Assembly: GCF_001570585.1 (NCBI RefSeq)
Contig: NZ_BBXF01000002.1
Coordinates: 682,001-746,000 of the forward strand
Reading direction: 5' to 3'
Length of the DNA: 64,000 nt
Source: Herbidospora daliensis
Lineage (GTDB): Bacteria; Actinomycetota; Actinomycetes; Streptosporangiales; Streptosporangiaceae
The position numbers were made by a program, and so were the translations under genes. Position 1 is the stretch's first letter. Each line of letters opens with the position of its first letter. Positions 54,231-64,000 of the stretch are shown here, one piece after another. Under the pieces are notes generated by a model that saw only the letters and a program-made list of their open reading frames with translations, was not told the DNA's origin and made no database searches.

Positions 54231-55205
54231 ATGACGGGCAGACGTCCCACGTCCCTCCTGCTCGCCCTGCTGGTCACCGGGGTGTTGGCCGCCTGCGGCG
54301 GCGCACCGCCGGAACAGGCTCCGGCCGCCAAGGCTGAACGACAAGCGCTCGTCAACTGCGGCGTCACCACCACCTACGACGCCCCGCCGACCCGGGCGAT
54401 CTCCATGAACCAGCACGCCACCGAGGTCATGCTCGCCCTCGGCCTGGAGAAGTCGATGATCGGCACCGCCTACCTCGACGACCAGGTCCTCCCCGAGTAC
54501 AAGGCCGCCTACGACGCCATAAAGGTCGTCGCGAAGGAGTACCCCTCCTACGAGGCGCTCCTCGCGGAGGAGCCCGACTTCGTCTACGGCGGCTTCGGCA
54601 GCACCTTCGACGAGAAGGAGGGCCGCGGCCGCGCCGCCCTCCAGGAGGCCGGGATCAAGACCTACCTCAACGTCGAGGAGTGCGCCGAAGGCCCGGTCAC
54701 GATGCAGTTGATGGACCAGGAGATCCGCAACGTCGCGAAGATCTTCGGCGTCCAGGACCGGGCGGAGCCGCTGCTCACCGCACTCCACGGCACCCTCGCC
54801 TCGGTCCGCGAGAAGCTGGCCAGGGTCGCGCCCGTGAAGGTCTTCGTGTACGACTCCGGCGACAAGACCGCCTTCACCGCCGGCGGCAAGGGCATCGGCA
54901 ACGAGATCATCAAGCTCGCGGGCGCGGAGAACGTCTTCGCCGACGTCGACAAGGTCTGGGGCGACGTCTCCTTCGAGCAGGTCGCCGAACGCGCCCCCGA
55001 CTGGATCGTCGTCTACGACTACGGCAGCGACCCCGTCGACGCCAAGAAGAAGTTCCTCCTGGACAATCCCGCGCTCAAGGACGTCCCGGCGATCAAGGAG
55101 CAGCGGTTCGCGGTGCTGCCGCTGTCGTCGGTCGTGCTCGGGGTCCGCGCGCCGAGCGCGGTCGAGGCGCTGGCCAGGCAGATCCACGCCGACAAGTTCC
55201 AGTGA
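54231..55205 (+). CDS. btuF: B12/corrinoid ABC transporter substrate-binding lipoprotein
   Basis: 324 aa. Signal peptide with lipobox LAAC (Cys 22); class III periplasmic binding fold with a long connecting helix (TRAISMNQHATEVMLALGLE, EEPDFVYGG, APDWIVVYDYG). The fold also serves siderophores, but the B12 riboswitch directly upstream makes cobalamin or cobinamide the likely ligand. ATG 54231 follows GAGAGGAAG. Confidence 0.88.
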   Translation: MTGRRPTSLLLALLVTGVLAACGGAPPEQAPAAKAERQALVNCGVTTTYDAPPTRAISMNQHATEVMLALGLEKSMIGTAYLDDQVLPEYKAAYDAIKVVAKEYPSYEALLAEEPDFVYGGFGSTFDEKEGRGRAALQEAGIKTYLNVEECAEGPVTMQLMDQEIRNVAKIFGVQDRAEPLLTALHGTLASVREKLARVAPVKVFVYDSGDKTAFTAGGKGIGNEIIKLAGAENVFADVDKVWGDVSFEQVAERAPDWIVVYDYGSDPVDAKKKFLLDNPALKDVPAIKEQRFAVLPLSSVVLGVRAPSAVEALARQIHADKFQ

Positions 55206-56217
55206 CCCGGCGCTACCCGATCGTCCTCGGCCTGCTGCTCGCCCTGCTGGCCGGGGCGGTCACCGCTGCCGTCGCCGCCGGGTCGGTGCCGCTGCCGCCT
55301 GGGCAGGTGTGGGCGATCCTGCTGCACAACGTCCACCCCGCATTGGCGGAGCCGACCTGGACCGCCGCGCGGGAGACGATCGTCATGGACGTGCGGCTGC
55401 CGCGGGTGTTGCTCGCGGCCGTCGTGGGTGCGGGCCTGGCCGTCTGCGGCATGGCTCTTCAGGCTCTGGTACGCAACCCGCTGGCCGACCCCATGCTCCT
55501 GGGCGTGTCCTCGGGGGCGAGTGTCGGCGCGGTCGGCGTGCTGGTGTTCGGGCTGGGGTTCTTCGGCGTGTTCTCGCTGCCGATCGCGGCGTTCGCCGGC
55601 GCGCTGACGGCTCTGGTGGCGGTGTACTTCCTGGCCAGGCAGGGCGGCCGGATGACCACGGTCCGCCTGGTGCTGGCCGGGGTCGCGATGGCCGAGGTGT
55701 TGTCGGCGGTGGCGAGTTTCCTGGTGGTGACGTCCAACGACCCCCACAAGACCCAGTCGGCGGTGCGCTGGATGCTCGGCGGGCTGGCCGGGACCACCTG
55801 GACCATGGTGTGGATCCCGGCCGCGGCCGTCGTGGCCGGGACCGTCGTGCTGCTGGGGGTGTCCCGGCCGCTGAACCTGCTGCTGGCGGGGGAGGAGGCG
55901 GCGGCCTCGCTCGGGCTGGACGTGCACCGGTTCAGAGCGGCGCTGTTCGTGCTGGTCGCGGTCATGATCGGCACGATCGTGGCGGTCAGCGGGTCGATCG
56001 GGTTCGTCGGGCTGATCATGCCTCATGTGGTGCGGCTGCTGATCGGCGCGGATCACCGCAGGGCGCTTCCGGCGACGGCGCTGCTCGGGGCGTCGTTCCT
56101 CATCCTGGCCGACCTGCTGGCCCGGACTCTGATCGCGCCCGAGGAGATCCCGGTCGGCATCCTGACCGCCCTGGTCGGCGGTCCGTTCTTCCTGTGGCTG
56201 ATGCGGAGGCGGTCGAA

Positions 56218-56221
<4 letters not shown>
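55202..56221 (+). CDS. btuC: FecCD-type permease of the corrinoid importer
   Basis: 339 aa, about ten TM helices; RLPRVLLAAVVGAGLAVCG, NPLADPMLLGVSSGAS, and SGSIGFVGLIMPHVVR (coupling region) are FecCD/BtuC hallmarks. GTG 55202 overlaps the btuF stop, and its own stop overlaps the ATPase start (ATGA). Confidence 0.93.
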
Positions 56222-56996
<775 letters not shown>

Positions 56997-57000
<4 letters not shown>

Positions 57001-57518
57001 TGTGCCGGAAAAGGTCGATGCGCGGTCTGCGCTCGGCTTTGGTGGCACTCAGCACCACCCTCATCGCGGTCGCGGCCCATGGGGCCCACGGCACCACGCC
57101 GCCTCTGCTGGCGCTGGTCCCGGTGGTCCTGGCGGCGTGGGGCGTCGCCTACGGGCTGGCGGGGCGCCGGCTCAACCGGCGCGAACTGCTGGGCGTGCTC
57201 GGCGCGGCCCAGCTCGGCATCCACGGGCTGAGCGTCTACCTGACCGGCGACGTCCATCACGACGAGACCTCCTCGTCCGGGGTGCTCTCGCACGCGGCGG
57301 CCACCGTGCTCACGGCGCTGCTGCTGGAATACGGCGAGCGGATCTGGTGGGGGCTGCTGTCCCTCCTCGGGCTGCGCCACCGCACGATCCACCTCGGCGA
57401 GCTGCCGCCGCCGGTCCGGCGTACCGTGCCGGTCGCCTCCCGCGTGGTCCCGCTGCTGACCCGGCTCTGCGCCGGGGCGGTCGGGACGCGGGCTCCACCT
57501 CTCCTCACGCAGGTCTGA
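56997..57518 (+). CDS. Four-helix membrane protein of copper cluster 2
   Basis: 173 aa with four TM helices; His residues in VAAHGAHG, GIHGLS and GDVHHDE and a C-terminal tail. Paralogous in layout to 18259-18777 of copper cluster 1. It overlaps btuD by 4 nt (ATGA). GTGACC - 17 nt - TAGGCT (56962-56990) inside btuD could also give it a separate leaderless transcript. Confidence 0.75.
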
Positions 57519-57578
57519 AATCCCTACGACCGGGCCCAGACGGGTCCGGCCATGATCTGTTCTGAGGAGAAACCCCCC

Positions 57579-58298
57579 ATGAGTTCTGTTCTGCGTGGCG
57601 TCGCCGTCGGCACCGCCGCCCTCGGGCTGGTCCTGCTCGGCGCGAGCCCGGCGTCGGCCCACGTCACCGTCACACCGTCCACCACCGTGGCCGGCAGCTA
57701 CACCGTGCTGACCTTCTCCGTCCCGCACGGGTGCGACGGATCGTCCACCACCTCGGTCGCCGTCTCGATGCCCGAGCAGATCATCGCGGTCACCCCGACG
57801 GTGAACCCGGGCTGGGACGTCGAGAAGAAGATGGAGAAGCTCGACACCCCCGTCGACAATGGGCACGGCGGGCAGTACACCGAGCGGGTCGACCAGGTCG
57901 TCTACACCGCCAAGACCCCGCTGCCCGAAGGGCTGCGCGACACCTTCGAGTTGTCGCTGAAGCTGCCGGAGGAGGCGGGCGCGAAGCTCGTCTTCCCGGC
58001 GATCCAGAAGTGTGAGAAGGGCGAGACGCCCTGGACCGAGGTTACCGAGGAAGGCGCGGAGGAGCCGGAGCACCCCGCCCCGTTCATCGTGCTGACCGCC
58101 GCCGAGCCCGCTCCGGCGGAGAACACGGCGTCGGCCGCCCCGACGATCGCCCCCGTGCAGGCGTCCGCCGAGTCGGCGTCCGCCGACTCCGACGGCTCGG
58201 GCGGCTCGGGCCTGGTCGGCTGGGCCGGGCTGGTGCTGGGCGCGATCGGGGCCGCGGCGGGCGTGACCGCGCTCCTGCGCGGCAGGAAGACCTCTTGA
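57579..58298 (+). CDS. YcnI-like (DUF1775) copper-associated protein
   Basis: 239 aa from ATG 57579, GAGGAG upstream. Signal peptide cleaved at ASA-HVTV, leaving an N-terminal His as in Cu-binding YcnI proteins; DUF1775 core with VPHGCDGSSTTSV, NPGWDVEK and PAIQKC; Ala/Ser-rich linker; C-terminal TM helix with RGRK tail. The YcnI family binds Cu(II) outside the membrane and is found with CopC/CopD. A similar protein follows at 59983. Confidence 0.88.
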   Translation: MSSVLRGVAVGTAALGLVLLGASPASAHVTVTPSTTVAGSYTVLTFSVPHGCDGSSTTSVAVSMPEQIIAVTPTVNPGWDVEKKMEKLDTPVDNGHGGQYTERVDQVVYTAKTPLPEGLRDTFELSLKLPEEAGAKLVFPAIQKCEKGETPWTEVTEEGAEEPEHPAPFIVLTAAEPAPAENTASAAPTIAPVQASAESASADSDGSGGSGLVGWAGLVLGAIGAAAGVTALLRGRKTS

Positions 58299-59986
58299 TC
58301 CGTCCGGTTCGCCGGGCACCCGCGTGGGCGTGGCCGTCGGCCACGCCCACCTGGGCGGTCGTGTTGCTGGCCGCCGTCGTGGTCCTCCTGCTGCCGGGCA
58401 CGGCCGACGCCCATGCCGTGCTCAAGAGCACCGACCCCGCCGACGGCCAGGTGCTCGCCCAGGCGCCGCGTACGATCACGGCCACCTTCAACGAGGCGAT
58501 CAGCCTCGCGCCGAAGGGGAACCTGCTGCTCGACTCGACCGGCCGCCCGGTGCCGGCCGAGGTCCGCTCGGTGAACGACACCGTCGTCTACACCCCGGCG
58601 TCGACCCTCGCCGAGGGCACCTACGTCGTGAGCTGGCGGGTCGTCTCCGCCGACACCCACCCCGTCGGCGGCGGCATCAGCTTCTCCGTCGGCAGACCCA
58701 GCGCGAACTCCGTCGCCGTGCCGACCCAGGTCGCCGACCGCGAGGTGAACCTGCTCCGGATCGGCGCCGAGGTGCTGCGTTACGGCGGCGTGCTCGGGTT
58801 CGCGGGCCTGACCGCCTTCGGCCTGTTCATCGCCGAGCCGAGTGTGCGCAGGTCGGCGACGTTCGCGCGGCGGGTCCGGCGGGTCCGCGACGCGCTGGCC
58901 GCCGCCGCGGTGCTCGGCGCGGTCGTGCTGATCCCGCTGGTCAAGCTCTGGCAGGACGGCACCGGTCTCGGCGACCTGTTCTCCGGCTCGGTGTGGCCCG
59001 CCGCGTTGTCGACGGCGCCCGCCGCCGCCGCGGCGCTGCTGGCCGTCGGCACCGGGCTCGCCCTGGTCGCGGCGGGCCGCCGGTCGCCGGTCGCCGCCGC
59101 GGCCGGGACCGCGCTCGCGCTGGGCTCCCTCGCCGTGGTCGGCCACACCCGGGTGTACGGGCCGGGCTGGCTGGTGCTCGCCGCCGACCTGCTGCACCTG
59201 GCCACCGCCGCGCTCTGGGTCGGCGGGCTGCTCGGGTTGTGCCTGCTGTTCGTGCCCGACCCCGACCACCGCACGGCCGAGGTCGCCTCGGCGGTCGGCC
59301 GTTTCTCCACCGCCGCGTTGTGGCTGGTCGCCGGGCTCGGCGTGAGCGCCGTCGTGTTGTGGTGGCGGATCGCCGACAGCGTCGAGGGCCTCTGGACGAC
59401 CGCCTACGGCCGATTGGTCCTGGTGAAGCTGGTGCTGGTGCTCGCCGTCATCGGCGTCGCCGCCTGGAACCGCTACCGGCTGGTGCCTGCGGTGCTCGTC
59501 GGCGCGAGCCGGCGGGCCACCCTCGACGCGCTGCGCCGCACGGTCGGCGTCGAGGCGGCGGGCCTGGCCGTGGTGGTGGCCGTCACCGGCGTGCTCGTCT
59601 CCCAGACTCCGCGCGAGGAGGCCGCCGCCACGCCCGTGGCCGCCGCGCCGGCTGCCTCTTCCGGTCCGAAGACGCTCACCGCCGCCGTCGGCGACGCCAA
59701 GGCCACCATGGTGATCAGCCCCGGCAAGCGCGGGGTCAACGCGCTGCAACTGTCTCTGGTGGACGCCGAGGGCGTGCCGCTGGTGCCGCACGAGACCCCG
59801 GAGTTGTCGGTACGGCTGCCCGCCTACGAACTCGGGCCGTTCAAGAAACCGCTGTCCACGACCGGCAAGGGCACCTACGAGGCGACCGTCGACTTCCCGC
59901 TCGACGGAACGTGGACGGTGACGCTGGTCGTGCGGTTGTCGGAGTTCGAGAGCCCGGTCGTCTCCCAGGAGGTGGTGATCCCGTGA
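58295..59986 (+). CDS. CopC-CopD fusion protein
   Basis: 563 aa, TTG start overlapping the YcnI stop (TTGA). Signal/TM start, CopC domain (residues ~39-133; HAVLKSTDPADGQVL, SADTHPVGG), CopD membrane domain with about eight helices (~150-430; HTRVYGPGWLVLAADLLHLATAALWVGG) and a C-terminal YtkA/FixH-like beta domain (~450-563). Unlike cluster 1 there is no CtaG part. It should bind copper outside and move it inward. Confidence 0.9.
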   Translation: MIRPVRRAPAWAWPSATPTWAVVLLAAVVVLLLPGTADAHAVLKSTDPADGQVLAQAPRTITATFNEAISLAPKGNLLLDSTGRPVPAEVRSVNDTVVYTPASTLAEGTYVVSWRVVSADTHPVGGGISFSVGRPSANSVAVPTQVADREVNLLRIGAEVLRYGGVLGFAGLTAFGLFIAEPSVRRSATFARRVRRVRDALAAAAVLGAVVLIPLVKLWQDGTGLGDLFSGSVWPAALSTAPAAAAALLAVGTGLALVAAGRRSPVAAAAGTALALGSLAVVGHTRVYGPGWLVLAADLLHLATAALWVGGLLGLCLLFVPDPDHRTAEVASAVGRFSTAALWLVAGLGVSAVVLWWRIADSVEGLWTTAYGRLVLVKLVLVLAVIGVAAWNRYRLVPAVLVGASRRATLDALRRTVGVEAAGLAVVVAVTGVLVSQTPREEAAATPVAAAPAASSGPKTLTAAVGDAKATMVISPGKRGVNALQLSLVDAEGVPLVPHETPELSVRLPAYELGPFKKPLSTTGKGTYEATVDFPLDGTWTVTLVVRLSEFESPVVSQEVVIP

Positions 59987-60582
59987 GGATCTCCCGTGCC
60001 GTCGGCGTGGCGCTGGCGGCGGTCGTGCTGGCGCTGCTCCCGGCCGGTCCGGCGCTGGCCCATGTGCTGCTGGAGTCGGCCCAGCCCAACGGCGACGGCT
60101 CGGTCACCCTCACCTTCTCCTTCGACCACGGTTGCGACGGCACGCCGACCGAGGCGCTCGTCGTCAGGGTGCCGGCCGGCTCCTCGGTCGTGTCGGCCGG
60201 GCAGCCGGCCGGCTGGCGCGGCGCGGTGAAGGGGAACACGGTCGAGTGGACCGGCCCCGGGATCGCCGACGGCGCCAAGGCGGCCTTCACCGTGAAGGCG
60301 CGGTTGTCGGGCAAGGTCGGCACGCCGCTGCTCTTCCCGACCACCCAGAAGTGCGGCGGCGGCAAGGGCTACGAGTGGATCGGCGTCGACGACGCGTCGG
60401 AGGAGCCCGCGCCCCGGCTGATCGCCACCGCCGCCGTCCTCGACCCGGCCCTCGGCCCCGCCCCGCCCCCGGCGGTGGGGGCGGACGGGGCGGGCGACGT
60501 CCAGGTGGCCGTGGCGCTGGGCGCCTTCACCGCGCTGGCCGCGCTGGTCGCCCACCTCACCCGGCGACGGATCAGATCCTGA
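59983..60582 (+). CDS. Second YcnI-like (DUF1775) protein
   Basis: 199 aa, GTG overlapping the CopC-CopD stop. Signal peptide ending at ALA-HVLLE; DUF1775 core with FDHGCDGTPTEAL, GWRGAVKG, FPTTQKC; C-terminal TM helix and RRR tail. Shorter than its paralogue at 57579 and divergent. Likely last gene of the B12/copper run. Confidence 0.87.
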   Translation: MRISRAVGVALAAVVLALLPAGPALAHVLLESAQPNGDGSVTLTFSFDHGCDGTPTEALVVRVPAGSSVVSAGQPAGWRGAVKGNTVEWTGPGIADGAKAAFTVKARLSGKVGTPLLFPTTQKCGGGKGYEWIGVDDASEEPAPRLIATAAVLDPALGPAPPPAVGADGAGDVQVAVALGAFTALAALVAHLTRRRIRS

Positions 60583-60588
60583 GCCGGC

Positions 60589-61992
<1,404 letters not shown>

Positions 61993-62239
61993 TCAGGGTA
62001 GGAACCGCTTTTCCGCTGTCAAGAAGGCCGGTTGCGGTACGCCGAGCAGCGGTGAGTTTCGGCAGGCAGACGGGATGGGTCGCAGTGTGTGGCTTCTCCG
62101 GAAGGTGAAAGCTTCATACTCATCTGCTGATCGGTGAGACGGTCGTACCGTGATCATGGTGTTGAGCAGAGGAGGACGCCGAGAGGCGGGAGAGCCGAAC
62201 GCGCCGGATAAGCCCGCTCATCAGCGTGGCCTATCCTCG

Positions 62240-62680
62240 GTGGCTGTGCGGGTGAACCAGGATTTCTTCGATCTGCTGAGCAGTTGTCACCTCCGCCTCG
62301 TCGGCGCCCCGCTCGGCGGGCCCGACGCCACGGCGGAGTGGCTCTACGAAGACGCGCCCTTCTGCGTGCTGGCCCACGACACGTCCGCCGACCCGCGCTT
62401 CACCTACGCGAACCGCACCGCCCAGCGCTGCTTCGAATACGACTGGGCCGAGCTCGTCGGCACGCCGTCCCGCCTCTCGGCGGAGCCCGACCGGCGGGAG
62501 GACCGCCAGCAGCTGCTCGACGCCGTGCACCGCGACGGCTTCGCCACGGGCTACCGGGGCCTGCGCATCGCCAAGTCGGGCCGCCGGTTCTGGATCGAGG
62601 ACGTGACCATGTGGAACCTGGTCGACGACGGCGTGCTCGTGGGCCAGGCGGCGACCTACCGGCGCTGGCGCGACGCCTGA
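62240..62680 (+). CDS. MEKHLA-domain (PAS-like) protein
   Basis: 146 aa from GTG 62240. MEKHLA pattern: WLYEDAPFCVLAHDTSADPRFTYANRTAQRCFE, GTPSRLSAEPDRREDRQ, GLRIAKSGRRFWIED and GQAATY. It is a stand-alone small-ligand or redox PAS relative with no output domain. An upstream in-frame ATG (62150) adds 30 low-complexity residues and is less likely. The 3' end overlaps the convergent EEP gene by 25 nt. Confidence 0.8.
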   Translation: MAVRVNQDFFDLLSSCHLRLVGAPLGGPDATAEWLYEDAPFCVLAHDTSADPRFTYANRTAQRCFEYDWAELVGTPSRLSAEPDRREDRQQLLDAVHRDGFATGYRGLRIAKSGRRFWIEDVTMWNLVDDGVLVGQAATYRRWRDA

Positions 62681-63633
62681 TCCCAGGCGAGCACGGCCGC
62701 GACCGGCAGGTGGTCGCTGCCGGTCGAGGGCAGCGTCCACGACCTCGTCGGTTCCACCCCGCGCACCAGCACCTGGTCGATCCGGACGACCGGGAACGCC
62801 GCCGGAAAGCTGAAACCGAAGCCCTCCCCGGCCGCCTCCTGGACTGAGCGCAGCTGTGCGGTCAGCCCGGTGAACGCGCGGTCGCCGGTCGTCCCGTTGA
62901 GATCGCCGAGCAGGACGATCCGCTCGCTCCCGTCGGCCGCGACGGCCTTGGCGAGGGCGTGTGCGCCGCGGTCGCGGCTGTCGGTCCAGAAGCCGTTGGC
63001 GGGGAACACCCGCACCGAGCCGAGGTGGGCGACGTACACCACCAATGGGCCTTTCCCCGTGGTCACGGTGGTGCGCAGGGCCCGGTCGTCGGAAGGCGTT
63101 CCCGCCTCGGCCATGGGGCCGGCGTTCATCTCCAGGTCGACCGGGCGGGTGTCGCCCAACGGCAGGCGGCTCCACAAGCCGACCGTGCCCTGGACCGTGT
63201 GGTGCGGGTACGTCGCCGCGAGTTCCCTCTCGTAGACGGGTCTGGCCTGCGGGGTGATCTCCTCCAGGGCCAGCAGGTGGGCGCCCGAGGCGGCCAGGGC
63301 GCGGGCGGTGCCCGCGGGGTCGGGGTTCTCGGCGCCGACGTTGTGGGTGACCACGGCGAGGTCGCCGCCCGGCCGGGACTTGTCGAGGAGCAGGCCGCCG
63401 AACAGGCCCAGCCACACGCCGGCCGGGAGCAGCAGGGCGAGCGCCGCGCTGATGGAGCGGCGTCGCAGCGCGCCGGCCAGCAGCACCGGGATGAACGCGC
63501 CCGACCACGGCAGCGCGGTGTCCACCAGGTTGCCCAGGCCGCCGCGTTCGGTGACCTGCGGGTGCAAAAGCAGGAGCAGGCCGAGCAGCAGCGCCAGCGC
63601 CGTGAGCACCGGCCCGCGTCGCCATACGGTCAC
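62656..63633 (-). CDS. Membrane EEP-family hydrolase
   Basis: 325 aa. Three N-terminal TM helices (about 7-27, 43-58, 66-88), then an endonuclease/exonuclease/phosphatase domain: VVTHNVGAENPD, LALEEIT (Glu), GDLNGTTGD (Asp-Asn) and GSDHLPVAA (Asp-His). Such proteins hydrolyse nucleic acid or phospholipid phosphodiesters outside the membrane. GTG 63633 overlaps the upstream VanY-like stop by 4 nt. Confidence 0.86.
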   Translation of the reverse strand: MTVWRRGPVLTALALLLGLLLLLHPQVTERGGLGNLVDTALPWSGAFIPVLLAGALRRRSISAALALLLPAGVWLGLFGGLLLDKSRPGGDLAVVTHNVGAENPDPAGTARALAASGAHLLALEEITPQARPVYERELAATYPHHTVQGTVGLWSRLPLGDTRPVDLEMNAGPMAEAGTPSDDRALRTTVTTGKGPLVVYVAHLGSVRVFPANGFWTDSRDRGAHALAKAVAADGSERIVLLGDLNGTTGDRAFTGLTAQLRSVQEAAGEGFGFSFPAAFPVVRIDQVLVRGVEPTRSWTLPSTGSDHLPVAAVLAWDQASRQRR

Positions 63634-64000
63634 CGGTGCATCCTCGGGTCGTCGGTCGGGTCGGCGTACATGGGCGGGCAGCCGCTTTCGACGGCGGCGG
63701 GGCGCAGTTCGTAGTGCCAGGGTTCGTTCTCGTAGATCTGGCACAGGCCGTAGGCGGCGCCGTGGCGCGACAACCAGGCGGTCGGGGCGAGGTCGACGGC
63801 GTCGCCCGACACGTGCCGGGAGGTGTCCGCGGTGGCGACCCAGCGGGCGGCCTCCTCCGCCGAGCCGTACCGCTTGACCGCGTCGCGGAGGAGCTGTTCC
63901 TGTTGCGCGGGGGAACGCCGGCCGCTGTTGACGTGGAAGGCGATCCCGGAGTCGGTCGCGGCCATGCGGAGGGCGTGCAGCAGATCGGGGTCGAGGTCGC
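63630..64000 (-). CDS. VanY-like M15 D,D-carboxypeptidase (partial, runs off window)
   Basis: At least 123 residues of the C-terminal part: VNSGRRSPAQQEQL, zinc ligands in SRHVSGDAVDLAP and PWHYEL. It trims terminal D-Ala in peptidoglycan. The N-terminus lies beyond 64000. Co-transcribed with the EEP hydrolase. Confidence 0.87.
   Translation of the reverse strand, partial: DLDPDLLHALRMAATDSGIAFHVNSGRRSPAQQEQLLRDAVKRYGSAEEAARWVATADTSRHVSGDAVDLAPTAWLSRHGAAYGLCQIYENEPWHYELRPAAVESGCPPMYADPTDDPRMHR

Noticed and set aside
57902-59791. 629-codon minus-strand open frame
   Set aside because: Antisense of YcnI and CopC-CopD; composition typical of high-GC shadow frames.

Overview
High-GC actinomycete chromosome. 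The evidence is frequent GTG/TTG starts, ATGA/GTGA stop-start overlaps, TANNNT -10 elements a few bases before start codons, tRNA genes without encoded CCA, and typical actinobacterial gene families. A filamentous actinomycete of the Streptosporangiales is my best guess; this is inference from gene content, not a marker-gene identification.

Layout. 0-6.4 kb: secreted proteins, a GntR(YtrA-type)-ABC exporter operon with a palindromic operator, a VOC protein and a propeller-like lipoprotein. 6.3-14.7 kb: PAS/GAF/SpoIIE phosphatase, a pyruvate/indolepyruvate decarboxylase-type enzyme, uppP, an OhrR-type regulator, orphan cobF, NAD kinase and a MazEF-like operon. 14.8-23.7 kb: argG (apparently leaderless, with an ArgR-type palindrome in its promoter), a beta-lactamase-fold lipoprotein, a P450 and copper cluster 1 (4-TM protein, CopC, CopD-CtaG, a His-tailed anchor protein). 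23.9-34.5 kb: Nudix-NYN fusion, permease plus TIGR03943 protein, CHAP protein, S66 and M15 peptidases, an AAA ATPase, a MauE plus double-psi-barrel pair, MarR and YceI.

34.6-38.5 kb is a decayed island at tRNA-Ser(GCT): an integrase fragment running into the tRNA, a PUA/EVE-like-HNH endonuclease (candidate type IV restriction enzyme) and an RNase H-fold protein. 38.5-47.2 kb: RDD protein, an ABC-2 transporter coupled to a two-component system whose kinase carries a frameshift, an MSOX-family oxidase, a MaoC hydratase, a second two-component system and a degenerate ATPase-only relative of its kinase.

47.4-49.86 kb is a second small island at tRNA-Arg(ACG). It holds an integrase relic and a DEDD exonuclease-TerB-BRCT-TM protein, and it is closed by a second copy of the tRNA 3' half and its terminator (48 nt, one mismatch). 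50.4-53.9 kb: an SDR with a divergent TetR and paired operators, a DUF6461-like protein and a secreted protein. 53.9-60.6 kb: a cobalamin riboswitch, a BtuFCD-like importer and, almost without gaps, copper cluster 2 (4-TM protein, YcnI, CopC-CopD fusion, YcnI). The window closes with a CE1/CBM13 esterase, a MEKHLA protein, a membrane EEP hydrolase and a partial VanY-like peptidase.

Most interesting: copper cluster 2 downstream of a B12 riboswitch, and the two tRNA-associated islands, each carrying a nucleic-acid-processing protein of defence type.
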